Assembly (NCBI GenBank): GCA_024760905.1
Contig: CM045733.1
Coordinates: 14,856,001 to 14,920,000 of the forward strand
Length of the DNA stretch: 64,000 nt
Direction: 5' to 3'
DNA from: Plotosus lineatus
Taxonomy: Eukaryota > Chordata > Actinopteri > Siluriformes > Plotosidae
This document shows, one piece after another, positions 11,401-25,878 of the stretch; position 1 is the stretch's first letter; every line of letters starts with the position of its first letter. The notes below the pieces were generated by a model. That model worked only from the letters and a program-made list of their open reading frames with translations, did not search any database and was not told where the DNA came from. The position numbers were made by a program, and so were the translations under genes.

Positions 11401-14400
11401 GAAAGTGTTTCTGATAGTGTTTAGGCCAGCAGAGAAGCACTGACAGCCCACCATTGGTCCATATTAACCATGAAAGTGTGACACAGGATACTGCATGGGA
11501 ATAAACATCTTTATATTGTTGCAATTAAAATAAATGCATTTACATGCAAGTGGGCCCTGCAATGGCCTGGCAAGCTGTCATGGGTGTATCCTACACTTGA
11601 CATAGTTGGCTGAGATAGCCACCAGCCTCCCTGCGACCCTAATTAAGATTAAGCGGTTCAGAAAATGAAAGCATGAATGATAAATGCAAGTGTAACCCAG
11701 TGTAACTCACCTTCATGCAGCTCTGAGGTTTCATACATTTTGAAAAATGCTAAAAAAAAAAGTGCACAAGAGCCTCAGAGGAGGATCTGAGACGGAGGCA
11801 GGGGTGGGGGTGGGGGGTATGAAACTCCTTTCAGCAATGAGTCTTAATCAAGATATATTTGAAACTGAGAGTGTTTTCATAGACTCCCAAAGGCAGGACT
11901 TGGGGAGGCAACCATCATTCTGTCTCATTCAGTAAGTGCTTTATCCTGATCTGTGTACAGCTAGATCTAGTCTTTCTCAGAAATACCAGACGGAAGGCTG
12001 CTATCATCCTGAAAAACGAGGTTCACCTTGAACACGTCTCCAGGCCATGTAGTGCAACACACACAACCATACACATTCAAAGTTATGCCTAGGGTTAATT
12101 TGGAATAAAATTGCATCGAGAACATGCAAACTCGAAATAGAAACACCTGAGTCTGTGAATCAGTCCGGGATATTCTGCTGTTCGGTGGACGTGCTAACTA
12201 CTAAGCTCGTGTTCTACCGTGTCAAACTCAAGGCCTGTCGATTAAGTCTGGCCCACCAAATCATTTTTTGTCACCCTCGAGAGCTTGTAAAGAATATGAT
12301 TATCATACATTCTTTGCATCAACCATTACCATGAAACCTAATTCATAATTCTTCCACTATGTGGCAGCAAACCTATTTCAAATAAACAGCTAGTCATCAA
12401 TGACTCAACAAGACTCTATGTTGCCAGAAAAGAAAAATTAAAAAAAGTAAAAGTGGGCAAATTGCTAAACTAACCATTTCGCCATGCAAATTTCATTTGA
12501 AATGAATGTTCAGTGATTATTCAGCTGTTGGTGACCTCGAACTTTTGATATGGCCCTCAGTAAAAATTAGGGTTTTTTAGCTTAATCCTAATCAGGGTTG
12601 AAAGGAGATTGTCAAAAATAAATAAATTAATTAAATAAATGAATAATAAAGACATATCTGTGATTCCACTGGCCATAAATAAAATTTAAATACAGTGGTA
12701 CCTCGTCTAACGAGTGTCCCTTATAACGATTTTTCCACGTAACGAGCTTCAAACTCACCAAAAAATCCATCTAACCAGCAAAAATTCACTTTACGAGCTC
12801 TCCTCGAAATGGCTTTTCCAGGCCGATTAGCCTCGTATTCTTCCGCGTGTATTCCTTTGTGCTCTGAGAATGCCTTGTGCAGTGCTTCTCAATTATTTTC
12901 TGTCACGCCCCCTCTCGGAAGAAAACCCCTTTCACACACCCTCCCAGCGCCCCGCTCCGTGTAGTTTCTTGAGGGGTTGTTTTCTGCACTTCATATGGTT
13001 TGCTCGTGCGAAAAACTGCTACACCATAGTGTGACGATGAGAACGCCACTGCCAACTACTGGAGTGGAGGTGGAATTACGCATAAATCTTGTACACAATT
13101 CCAGAAAAGCATGTTCCCCAGGGTCATATGCGCTCTCGCCGGCAACACACCACACACCCCCCTGGCATCATACCGCGCCCCACTACTTGAGAAGCACTGC
13201 TGTCAAGTGATTGCTTGAGTCTGCTGGTTCAGACCACATGTTTGGTCTTTCTGGGATCATTTTTGTTTTTCTTTATCCTGTACAGCAATGTCTTCTGTGT
13301 CAAAAAAAAAAAAAAATTCAAGCAAAAACTTTTCTGTTGTGAGGAAATGCTCCGAAAGCATTGTGTAGCAGCAGTGAGCATTTGAACACATCGGTGTTGT
13401 AGTTTATATCGTTGTAGACTCACACTTTTTATTCCTGTCTGTCTGTCTTCTTTTCGGCTTTTTCCCTTTTACTCAGGAGTCGCCACAGCGAATCATCTGA
13501 TTCGCACGTTTGATTTGGCAGAGATTTTTACGTCGGATGCCCTTCCTGTCACAACCCTTTTTTAGCAAGGGACAGAAACACGCTGACGACTTTGCAGCTA
13601 CTGTTTATGAAAGTCAGCAATGGTTCTTTTACATGCCTCACACCATAGACAGTGAGAGACATGGCCCGCCTTTAATAACCCAGTTAGCCGCACTGGGGGG
13701 ACAGTGACAACCTTGTGAAGAGTGGGACTCGAACCCCCAACCTTTGGATCAGCGATCCAGCACCCTATACCACTAGACCACCACTGCCCCTTCACACTTT
13801 TTATTCCTGTCCCTTACAAAAAACTTGTAGAAAAGCAGGATTTAACTGCAAACAAAGGGTGTTTATGGTGGTGTAGTACCTTGATTATTGATGAGATTTA
13901 GCGTTAATCGGTTTGAAAGGTCTGAACAGGGTCCTCCTGTGTGTGAGGATCTCAGGCTGTTATGAAAGAGCTGTGTAAATGCTTGTGAGGATTATTGTGT
14001 GTGGGTGTGTGGGTGGGAGGAGGGGTCTCGGGCTGGAGTGTTATAAATTCTTATAAATACTGCGGACTATTTGTATTTATTTATTTCCCCAGGTCAGAGA
14101 GCATGTGATTTCTGTGTTTAACAGAAATCCTCCACAAACAAAAAGGCTGTGTCAGTTACGAGTCCCCTGTAGGACCACAAAGTAATTAATCAGTATGATA
14201 AAGAATATGCCAGTCTTTTCTTTCCTAATCTTTAATCTCCTCATCTGTAGCAGTTGTGTGATTGACTTTTATTTCTATTCTACAGCACAGCATGGATAAT
14301 GTATCTAGTAGACCTAAATAGGTGCAGCTCTTAATTTCCCATGTGCTCATCTTACAATATAAATGCTTCAATGGTTTCCTATTAGCATGCACTCCTTTCA

Positions 14401-15521
14401 GCAGTATGAGCATTCACAATACTACAACCTTGAACATCACAGCAAAAAAGGTCCTTGGTTCGAGTCCTGGGCTCCGGTATTTCTGTGTGGAGTTTTCCTC
14501 CGGGTGCTCTGGTTTCCTCACACAGCCCAAAGATATGCACTTTAGGCTAATTGGTTGTTCCAGGGCGGCATGGTGGCATAGTGGTTAGCACATCCGCCTG
14601 GGTTCAATTCCCAGCTTGGCCGTTTCTGTGTAGACTTTACATGTTCTCCCTGTGTTTGCGTGGGTTTCCTCCTGGTGCAGCACTTCGGTTTCCTCCCACA
14701 GTCCCAAATCATGGACAGTAGGTTAATTGGCTGTTCCAAATTGCCCATAGGTGTGAGTGTGAATGTGAATGGTTGTGTGAGTGTCGGCCCTGTGATGGCC
14801 TGGCGAGCTGTCCAGGGTGTACCCCGTCCTCGCCCGGGGTTAGCTGAGATGGGTGGGAGCCTCCGTACACCCTGAACAACACATCAGACCATCACAGGAA
14901 CAACCCACACCGAACCATTCACACTTCCAACTAGGGAGATACCTTGGAACAACCATTCATTCATTCATTCATTCATTCATTTTCTGATTTCCTAATTAGG
15001 GTTGTGGGTTGTGTTAAAATCACTCACTCTTTCATTTGCAAAACTTTGTGGCATTGCTGAGATCTTGACCTTTGACCTTGACTTTCCAAAATCAAATCAT
15101 CTCTGGGACGTAGGTAGTTTGTGGTCAGACTGTGAGTCAGGATTTTGTTTACAGACAAGATGACAGATAAACAAACGGTGTTTACAAAACCTGCACGAAA
15201 CTAAAAAAAAAAGGGGGGGGGGGAGAGAGAGAGAGAGAGAGGGAGAGAGAGAGAGAGAGAGACGGACTGATCAAAGCATTCACTGTACTTTTAAGAGGTC
15301 TATTCATGTCTATTGACCATATCGTGGTTGGGATTGAGGTGGACCAGGATGAACCAAAGTCCCCCGACTGTGCCACCTTGGCATAAAAGTCATAAAAACT
15401 CTGTGGCTGAAAACCTACTTGTCTGCTCTGCAACTATAAATAAACATATAGCTCTGACACTGCTTATCTTGAGAAATACACCAGCTGTCAACAGAGAACT
15501 TTTTTTTAGAAAAAAAAATGA

Positions 15522-15558
<37 letters not shown>

Positions 15559-16025
15559 GTTTTTCCTCTTTTCTCCCACACTACAGATACGGCATATCCT
15601 CACTGTATTACAGTCGTTTCCATTTCGCTTTTTGACTTTTATATAAATACCGTGCTGTTTATTGTGGGAATTTATTAACAGTGTTTCATTTTTATCTCAG
15701 TTTCCCTCTGTGTGTCTGCCACTGATAGAGGTACATTAAGATGTACACAGGTGGAGTGAGCTCATTGATTGAACAGATAGCCAATCAGCTGCAGAGGCAG
15801 CAACATGAACCCAAACCCCTTCTTGACAAAAAGGAGTTGGTAAGCTCTTAGCTGTCGACCTCTAAACCTGTCGAGCTCTAACCTTGACTTTACTTTATAA
15901 TTATTATAGATTACTATGCTGTATACTTTATAATTATAATACTTTATGTGTTTCTTATTGGGCTAAACTAATGCTTGTGCCCAAACCGGTAACAATACTT
16001 TAGCTGTATGTGTGTGTGCGCGCGC

Positions 16026-16074
<49 letters not shown>

Positions 16075-16082
16075 AGTGAGAC

Positions 16083-16136
<54 letters not shown>

Positions 16137-16826
16137 ATTTAATGTAATTTTGAATCAAAATCACAACATAACAATAGTGGCTGTTTCATAGCAGCAAAGA
16201 GGCTGTTATGCTACTATTGAGTGCAAAAGTTTACACACCCTTCATTTAACTGTTCTGATGATTGATGAAATTGAGTCTAGCTTTCATTTTGTTATCGCAA
16301 AATGTGCACAAGTGTGAAGTCATACCAATTATTATTTTTAAAAGTGCTATTATAATCAATCATTATTATATTATAAATCATATATATATATATATACACA
16401 GTAATCCCTCACTAATTTGTGCATCAGTTTCTGCGGCTTCAGTGCATCGTGGACTTTTAAAAAATATTCATCGAAAAATAAAAAAATGAGGAAATTAAGG
16501 AAAAATTTGGATTGAAATTAAGGAAAAGTTAAGGAAAATGCTGCAAAACAAGGCCATTTATGCAAAAAAAAAAAAAAAAAACCTCAAACAAACAAAAAAA
16601 AACAGCCTAAAACTCTAAAATTCTATAACAAAACTACAGTACTTACAGTGAACAACCTAACAAGACTATTTACATTTTTCTGTGAGGTGCGCATCTGTGT
16701 GTCCGCGCACACGCATCTGTATGTGTGTGTATTTATATTTTATTTACATATTATGCATTATTTTTGAATGTTTAATTCTTATTATAAGCATTTACAGGAT
16801 TGAAAATGTATTTATTAATATTATAT

Positions 16827-16878
<52 letters not shown>

Positions 16879-19800
16879 GCAGCCATGAGGTGGGGGGGGC
16901 ACTAACCAGTGTCTCTCCCCCTCATGCCGGTCCCAAGCCCGGAGAAATGCAGAGGGTTGTGTCAGGAAGGGCATCCGACGTAAAACCAATGCCAATGCCA
17001 ATCAAAAGTATTACCTCCATACCGGATCGGTCGAGGCCCGGGTTAACAACGACCGCCATCAGTGCTGTCAATCAACAGGGTGCTGATGGAAATTGGACTA
17101 CTGTTGGTCGAAGACGTCGAAGAAGGAGAGGTGGGAGGCGTGTCTGTAGGCAGAGAGAGAAGAGGAAAGGCATGAGTCTAGGACTGAGAGTGGGGACTTT
17201 GAATGTTGGAACTATGCACAGAAAAGGTAGAGAGCTGGTTGACATGATGCAGAGGAGGAAGGTGGACATACTGTGTGTTCAGGAGACCAGGTGGAAAGGT
17301 AGCAAAGCTAAAAGCTTAGGAGCAGGGTTTAAGCTATTTTATCACGGTGTGGATGGGAAGAGAAATGGAGTCGGAGTCATCTTGAAGGAGGAGTTTCTCG
17401 CAAGGCGAGAAGCTTAGGAGCAGGATTTAAGCTGTTTTTTCATGGTGTGGATGAGAAGAGAAATGGAGTAGGAGTCATCTTGAAGGAGGAGTTTGTCAGG
17501 AATGTTCTAGAAGTGAAAAGAGTGTCAGACAGAGTGATGAGTCTCAAGTTAGAAATTGAAGGTGTAATGCTCAATGTTTTTAGTGCTTATGCCCCACAGG
17601 CAGGATGTGAGCTAAAAGAGAAGGAGAGATTCTGGAGTGACTTAGATGAAGTGATGCAGAGTACCACCAGAGGTGAAAGAGTGGTCATTGGTGCAGACTT
17701 CAATGGACATGTTGGTGCAGGCAACAGAGGGGACGAGGAAGTGATGGGCAGGTTTGGTATCCAGGACAGGAACGCAGAAGGACAGATGTTGATAGATTTT
17801 GCAAAAAGGATGGAAATGGCTGTGGTGAATACTTTCTTTGAGAAGAAACAGGAGTATAGGGTGACTTATAAAGCGGAGGTAGGAGCACACAGGTAGACTA
17901 CATCTTGTGTAGGCGATGTAATTTGAAGGAAGTCAGTGACTGCAAAGTCATCGTGGGTGAGAGTGTTGCCAAACAGCATAGGATGGTGGTGTGCAGGATG
18001 ACTCTGATGGTGAGAAAGGTGAAAAAGGCAAAGGCAGAGCAGAAGACAAAGTGGTGGAAGCTGAAAAAGGAAGAGTGTCGTGTTGTCTTCAAGGAGGAGT
18101 TGAAACAGGCTTTGGGTGGCCAGGAAGTGCTTCCAAATGACTGGACAACCACAGCAAATGTGATCAGGGACACAGGTAGGAGAGTACTTGGTGTGTCCTC
18201 TGGAAGGAAAGTAGATAAGGAGACTTGGTGGTGGAATGAGGAAGTGCAGGAGTGTGTACAAAGGAAGAGGTTAGCCAAGAAGAAGTGGAACATTGAGATG
18301 ACCGAAGAGAGTAAACAGGAGTACAGGGAGACACAGCGTAAGGCGAAAGTAGCAGTGGCGAAGGCCAAACAGAGGGCGTATGATGACTTGTATGATAGGT
18401 TGGATAGTAAAGAGGGAGAAAATGATCTATTCAGGTTGGCACTGCAGAGAAATAGAGATGGGAAGGACGTGCAGCAAGTTAGATTGATAAAGGACAGAGA
18501 GGGAACTGTATTGACTAATGACAGAAGTGTGCTGGGAAGATGGAAAGAGTACTTTGAAGAGCTGATGAATGAGGAAAATGAGAGAGAAAAAAGAGTAGAA
18601 GAGGTGACCATTGAGGAGCAGGATGTAGCAAAGATCAGTAAGGGTGAAGTGAGAAGGGCATTGAAGAGGATGAAAAATGGAAAGGCAGTTGGTCCTGATG
18701 ATATACCTGTGGAGGTATGGAAGTGTCTAGGAGAGGTAGCAGTAGATTTTCTGACAAGAACATTCAACAAGGTACTAGAGAGTGAGCAGATGCCGGAGGA
18801 GTGGAGGAGAAGTGTGCTGGTGCCCATTTTTAAGAACAAGGGAGACGTGCAGAGTTGCAGCAACTACAGAGGGATAAAGTTGATGAGCCATACGATGAAG
18901 TTATGGGAAAGAATAGTGGAAGCTAGACTAAGGGCAGAGGTCAGCATTTGTGAACAACAGTTTGGTTTCATGCCAAGAAAGAGCACCACAGATGCAATGT
19001 TTGCCTTGAGGATGTTAATAGAGAAGTACAGAGAAGGTCAGAGGGAGCTACATTGTGCCTTTGTGGATCTGGAAAAAGCATATGACAGGGTGCCAAGAGA
19101 AGAACTGTGGTATTGCATGAGGAAGTCTGGAGTGGCAGAGAAGTATGTTAGAGTGGTGCAGGACATGTATGAGAGATGTAAGACAGTGGTGAGGTGTGCT
19201 GTCGGTGTGACCGACGAATTCAAGGTGGAGGTGGGACTGCATCAAGGGTCAGCTCTGAGCCCCTTCTTGTTTGCTATGGTGATGGACAGGCTGACAGACG
19301 AGGTGAGACAAGAAGGACCCAGGAGGAACGGTGATGTTACAGGGAGCAGAGATAACGAAGGTGGAGGATTTTAAGTACTTAGGCTCAACAATCCAGAGCA
19401 GTGGAGAGTGTGGAAAAGAGGTGAAGAAGCGTGTGCAGGCAGGTTGGAATGGTTGGAGAAAAGTATCCGGTGTGATGTGCGATAGAAGAGTGTCAGCAAG
19501 AATGAAGGGAAAAGTGTACAAGATGGTGGTGAGGCCAGTGATGTTGTATGGCTTAGAAACAGTGGTGCTGAGGGAAAGGCAGGAGGCAGAGCTGGAGGTA
19601 GCGGAGATGAAAATGTTGAGGTTCTCCCTGGGAGTAACGAGGATGGATAGGATCAGAAATGAGTATATCAGAGGGACAGCCCACGTAAGATGTTTTGGAG
19701 ACAAAGTCAGAGAGGCTAGATTGAGATGGTTTGGACATGTACAGAGGAGGGATAGTGAGTATATTGGCAGTAGGATGCTGAGGTTGGAACTACCAGGCAG

Positions 19801-20465
19801 AAGGCCTCGAGGAAGACCGAAGAAGAGATTTATGGATGTGGTGAAGGAAGACATGAAGGTCGTTGGAGTCAGAAAAGAAGATGCGGAGGACAGGGTGAGG
19901 TGGAGGCGGATGATTTGCTGTGGCGACCCCTGAAGGGAGCAGCCGAAAGTAAAAGAAGAAGAAGAAGATATATATATATATATATATATACAGGGATCCC
20001 TCAGTTTCCACGGTTAATGGGGACCGAGACCAACTTGCAACCGCCGATTTCCTCGAAGTAGGATCGACCCCCTCTGACTGAGGTATATGTACATGTATAT
20101 GTGTATATAATATCAATAAATACATATACAAATAATGCATAAGATGTAAATAAAATATAAATACACACCCATACAGACATGCACACGCAAACTCAGATGC
20201 GCACCTCACATAAAAATGTAAGTACTGTCGTTTTCTTGGGTTGGTTTTTTGTTTTTGTTTAGGTTTTTTTTTTTTTTTTGTATAATTGGCCTTGTTTGGT
20301 GACATTTTTCCTTAACTTTCCTCTTATTTTTCGATTCATATTTTTGAAAAACCCACAATGCACTGAAGCTGCAGAAACTGAAGCATGGGATTACTGTATA
20401 CTAATACAGTAGATATTCACAGTCTGAGGCCAGCCATGTCTCTCACTGTCTATGGTGACATGCAA

Positions 20466-20508
<43 letters not shown>

Positions 20509-23500
20509 GTGTTTTTGCCCTGTGATGGCCTGGCAAGCTGATCAGGATGTATCCCCACACTCGCCCAGATTTGGCTGAGATGGGCGTCAGGCTTCCTGTG
20601 ACCCTAATTAAGTTTAAACGGCTGAGAAAATAAATGAATGAATAGTTGTCTTACTTTAAAAATGGAACCAGTACACCATAAAAAGCTCACTCAGTAATGT
20701 TTGTATTCTGTTTTTTTATTTTTTATTTTTTTTTAATCTAAATTTCTGAGCTCAGCCAGGGCATTTCTGTATGGAGTTTGCATGTGTCCTTTGTGCTTGA
20801 ATGAGTTTCCTCTGACAGTCCAAAGACATGCACATTAAGCTAATTTGATGTTCCCATTTAGGCCTTGGTGTGAGCATGAAACGCTGTATGGGAGTTTGCC
20901 CTGTGATGAACTGGCGAGCTGTCCAGGGTGTAATGGGTGGATGGAATTTGGCTTTTTTTTTTTTTTTTTACACATAGTCATAATAATTTGTCATTAAGCC
21001 CAGTTCAAGCATATTAAGGTAACTTAGCCCAGTACTGTAAGCAATACAATTCTGAAAGTCTTTTTAGAGATACTGTAGAGAAATGGTTTATAATTGTTTT
21101 TAAACCTGAAAACCAAGGGTGTGCAAACATTTACACCGAAACTAAAACTAATCATAACATCTATTTCTTCACTACTCAATCAGAAGTCCATTTTTTTCCT
21201 CTAGGTTTTGCCACTGTGAGGGTCTGTGCCTAATCATTCTCCTAATCAGTCATCGTAAAAACTAAAAGGGAAATGTGCAGTGAATGTGTTCCATTGAATT
21301 CATTGTTTTGGCCTGTTTGAGGCAGTTCTGTATATAAAATAAAAAAAAAACCCTGTAAATTTATTTTTTTTAAAAACATTTTCCAGTGCATTTTTACAAT
21401 ATGCTCTGAAACTCTTTACTTTTTACTGGTTAATGTGCAGGGTTCTGAGCGGCGAGAGTTCCCGGTGAATTTTGGCGGCAGTGACGTGTGTTATTTCTGC
21501 TCCCGTCGTGTCTATGTGATGGAGAGACTGAGTGCTGAGGGCAAGTTTTTCCACAGGAGCTGCTTCCAGTGTGCCCACTGCAGCTCTACCTTGCGCCTCT
21601 CCCACTACGCCTATGATGAGCTTCAAGGTGTGTGTGTGATACAATAACAATAAAAAACTTTGGGAATAGGATGTTAATGACCGTCTCCTCCCCTATGAGG
21701 ACAAGGTAGGTCAGTCTGATGAACTTTTGCCACTCGTGCCTAGTGGCACATTACAGTCAGAGCTATATATATATATATACAGTGGTACCTCAATTTACGA
21801 AATTAATTCATTCCGGAAGTGGTTTCCTAGACTGGATATTTCATAAGTTGAACCGCATTTTACATGTAAAACCTGTGATTCATTCCAAGGCCCCCAATAC
21901 TAACCCCTAAACTCTTTAAAAATTATTAAAGCATAGCTTTTAAGGCCTCCTTCGGCTTCAATATCCTACCGATGGTAGACGGGTTTGGTCATATTCCTTT
22001 GCGATATCACTCAACCGCATGCCACGAGCCCACTTCTTCTTTTCACTCACACTGGGAATCACACACGCATGTGTGTGCACATGTGTTGACCATGTCTTCT
22101 GAGCAGAGTTATAATCTGCAAAACAAATGTTTATGCAAGGTTAAAAGCCTGAGCCAAAAAATAAAGTTGCAATGAGCACACTCGAAAAACTCATGAAACA
22201 ACAGTAACTCTGTCCTTTGCACAAAAAGCATTATGGGTGCTCCATAATAGCCAGTGGGAGGGAGCCGTGTCATTCCTCCTAACCAATGGGAGGCCAGCAG
22301 GGCGGGATGTTGGGAGATGTAGTCAATGGGAGAGCAACTTGTGCATTGTTTGAATTTTTGAGATGATGCTTTCATAACGTGAACTTGTTTCGTATCCAGA
22401 GACAAAAATTTTAGGAAAATGTTTTTCGTAACCTGGATTTTTCATCTGTTGGGGCTTTCGTAAGTTGAGGTTCCACTGTATATATATGCCCTATACAACA
22501 CAGCAACATACATTTTTATCTCACTTATCTGAGTAGTCTAAGGGCATTGCTCAAGAGCCCAATAGGAGCTGCTTGGTGGTACTAAACCATGGACCAGCAA
22601 CCTTCCATTCAGTAACCCAGAGCCTTAACCTCTAAACCACCTGATAAAGGCAATCACACCATTTATAGTCTGTCTTGACTATAGTGAACCATGAGATTCG
22701 GTCAACCAGTGCAGCCAGACAAACTGGACATGTCGACGGTGAAAACTGGACTTGAATTTATTTTGGTATGCAGTGTTTAAAGTGCTGCCTAGATTTAACA
22801 GTTCCAGCAATAATCACTTTTCTAATTGACCATGTACGAACCAAAATTGATTTGCCTGACTAAGGGGACAATTACTTCTTCATATGGCTGATATACATGG
22901 GGGTATTAGTGAGTTTTATTCTTTTAAGAAATCATTTGAAAACCAATGAGTTGCTGTAAGGTGAGGTCTCCTTGGTTTGGACTTGTTTGCTCAGTATATC
23001 CTGCAGATAGGAAATTTGGTGACCAATTTTCTTCAAACCATTTCTGAGCATGGTGGTGTAGCAGTGAGTGCATCCACCCCACAGTAACATGGCCCTGGGT
23101 TTGTGGACCAGACTCAGGTGTTTCACGGGGGAGTATCATTGTCAGTGAGCACTGGGCGACTGGAAATCTTCTCCTTTGTTGTACCACTTTTGCGAGGTGC
23201 AAATCACTGTGTCCCATGAGCAGCCCACATGACCTGTTGTTCTGGAACTAAATAGAACCAGTCGTCTAGCCATGATAATGTGACCCTTGTTGAGGTTATT
23301 CAGATCTTTACACTTACCAATTTTTCCTGCTTTCTGCTATAGAAAACAATAGGTTGTATGTGTATAAAGAATTAATTTCACTTAAATTTGAGTCATGAAG
23401 TGATTTTTGCTTTCACCAACATTATTCACTCATTCCTTCGTTCATTTTCTAAACCACTTAATCCTAATTAGGGTTGCGGGGAGGCTGGCACCCATCTCAG

Positions 23501-25811
23501 CCAACTCTGGGCAAGGGAGAGGAACACCCGGGACAGCTCGCCAGGTCATCGCAGGACCCAACATTTTTCATTGCTGAGAAATTATAGAATTGTATACTGT
23601 CAATTGTATTCATTTCTGATAGTTATTTTAAAGATTTTTTTTTAGTTGTGCCAGGTGTAGCCGAGGGCAACACTTGTCCCTTTCGTATAAATTGGGCTGT
23701 TGTTTCTATTTAACAGTCATAAGGTCTGATGTGTTAAAAAGACAGGCAGTGTATTGTTAGCTACATGCACTGCTGAACACTAACATGCACACACTCATGT
23801 ATTATCAGAAACTTAGCCTTTGGTCAAAAGCTCGATTTGAGTATGTTTTATAAGATGAAAACATCACTCAAAACCTCACATGACTGTTCAGCAAATTCAG
23901 TGCCTTCTTCTTGGGTCAGATGACCTCAAGGTTTGAAAAGTTTGAAAAAGGAGGAGGTGTAAGAAAGACTTTGACTGTGATATAAATAGATGCTCGTCTC
24001 ATCTCTTTCTCTCAGTTGTATTTTGTTCTGTATCATTCTCTGTCTCTATAGGAAAGTTTTACTGCAAGCAGCACTACGGGTACAGGCTGGCGGGAATGGC
24101 GCAGAGGAAGAGACCAGCTCCAATCACAGCTCCTCCTCACTCAACACAGGTATCATTTAACCTACATATCTCACACTCAAGTCATGGAGGACATGGCATT
24201 TCACAACTGAGTGTTTTTCATAAGGGTGTCGAGGTGGTTAGCATACCCACCTCACATGCCAAATGTCCAGGGTTTGAGTCTTGGGCTTGGGCAGTTCTGT
24301 GGGGTGTTTGCATGTCCTCCCTGTGCTTGTGTGCTTGTGTAGTGACTGTTCCAAATTGCCACATATGTGGGTTCTAGTGAGAACTGTTGTATGTTTGTTA
24401 GCCCTGGTGATCTGTTCAGGATGTTATCCACCTTTGCCTAGTGTTGGCTGAGATAGGCTCCAACCTCCCTGTGACCCTAATAGGATTAATCGGATCAGGA
24501 AATGATTGAATGTTTTCCATTATTATATTATATATTTTTCTATTATTATTCTCTACACATAAAACAGTGTTGGGATGTCAAAGATCAGCAGAGTAGTATA
24601 ATTTTCTTGAGACTCATCACCAGTTGATTACAGTGATCCCGCGCTATTTCGTGCTTCAGTTTCTGTGGCTTTAGTGCATCGTGGATTTTTCAAAAATACG
24701 TATTCATCGAAAAATAAGGAAATTAAGGAAAAATAGGGAAAAGTTAAGGAAAATGCCGCAAGACAAGGCCAGTTATGCAAAAAAACAAAACAAAATACAA
24801 CCCAACCAAACTACTTACATTTTTATGTGAGGTGCGCATCTGTGTGTGCGCGCATCTGTATGTGTGTGTATTTATATTTTATTTCCATCTTATGCATTAT
24901 TTGTGAGAGTTTATTTGTTATTATAAGCATTTATAGTGTTGAATGTGTATTTATTGATATTATATACACATACATGCACTTATACGTCAGCCAGTGGGGT
25001 CGATCATACTTTGTGGAAATCGGCAGTCGCGAGGGGTCTCGATCCCCATTAACCGCGGAAAGTGAGGGATCCCTGTATCAAATTTAACAGGTGTCTTACC
25101 ATATGAAATAATAATTAGGACTGGGATTGGAGAGCCATGGTTTCTGGTTGACCTTTTTCTGATATGTTTAGTTGATATCGTGTTAAAGCAAATGCCACAT
25201 AATTAATGAATTCCTTTATCCAATTTTAAGTGACTCTTGAGTATGGCAGTGTCATGGTTATATCAGGAATAATGCAGGAAACTAATGTGTAATGTGTCAA
25301 TAATGCATCTATCCATACTAGCTGTCTGTCTATCACAATTTATAACAATAATGTAAACCGAACGTGTTATGTGCAATATATCATTATAATATAAGGTAAG
25401 GTAAGGTAAAGTCTGTTGGGTTTTTACGCCCGAGCCTCGTGGCTCATCAGGCCGGTGCTTATCCCGGTTTCCATAGCGTGAAGCAACTAGGAGTTCACCT
25501 CCTCCTGGATGGGACGCTAGTCCATCGAAGGTTATCTTCCCAGTATATTTTTAATGGTACCCATTTATACTGCTGGGTGAACAGAGGCACACTTGTGGTT
25601 GAGACCTTGCCCAGGGGTCTTAGCACAGTGAGGGTCTCAGTGGGATTCAAACTCACAACCTCCCGATCATGAGCGCAGCATCCTAACCACTACGCCACTG
25701 GCCCCACCAATTATATAATAATATATGGCCACAATTTTTCTCTAAGTTCTCTAAGCTCTGCCTGCACCACAGTTTGCACCATATCCCAACACACTCTCTA
25801 TTTATGGTAAT

Positions 25812-25878
<67 letters not shown>

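Noticed and set aside
17898..18863. Long open frame of 321 codons on the minus strand
   Set aside because: It is the antisense shadow of the RTE reverse transcriptase frame. The composition (Ser/Leu/Phe-rich) and absence of any known motif fit an antisense reading.
19249..19854. Minus-strand frame near the RTE 3' end as a host gene
   Set aside because: It repeats with small changes at 44483 and 57697, always antisense to the RTE C-terminal region.
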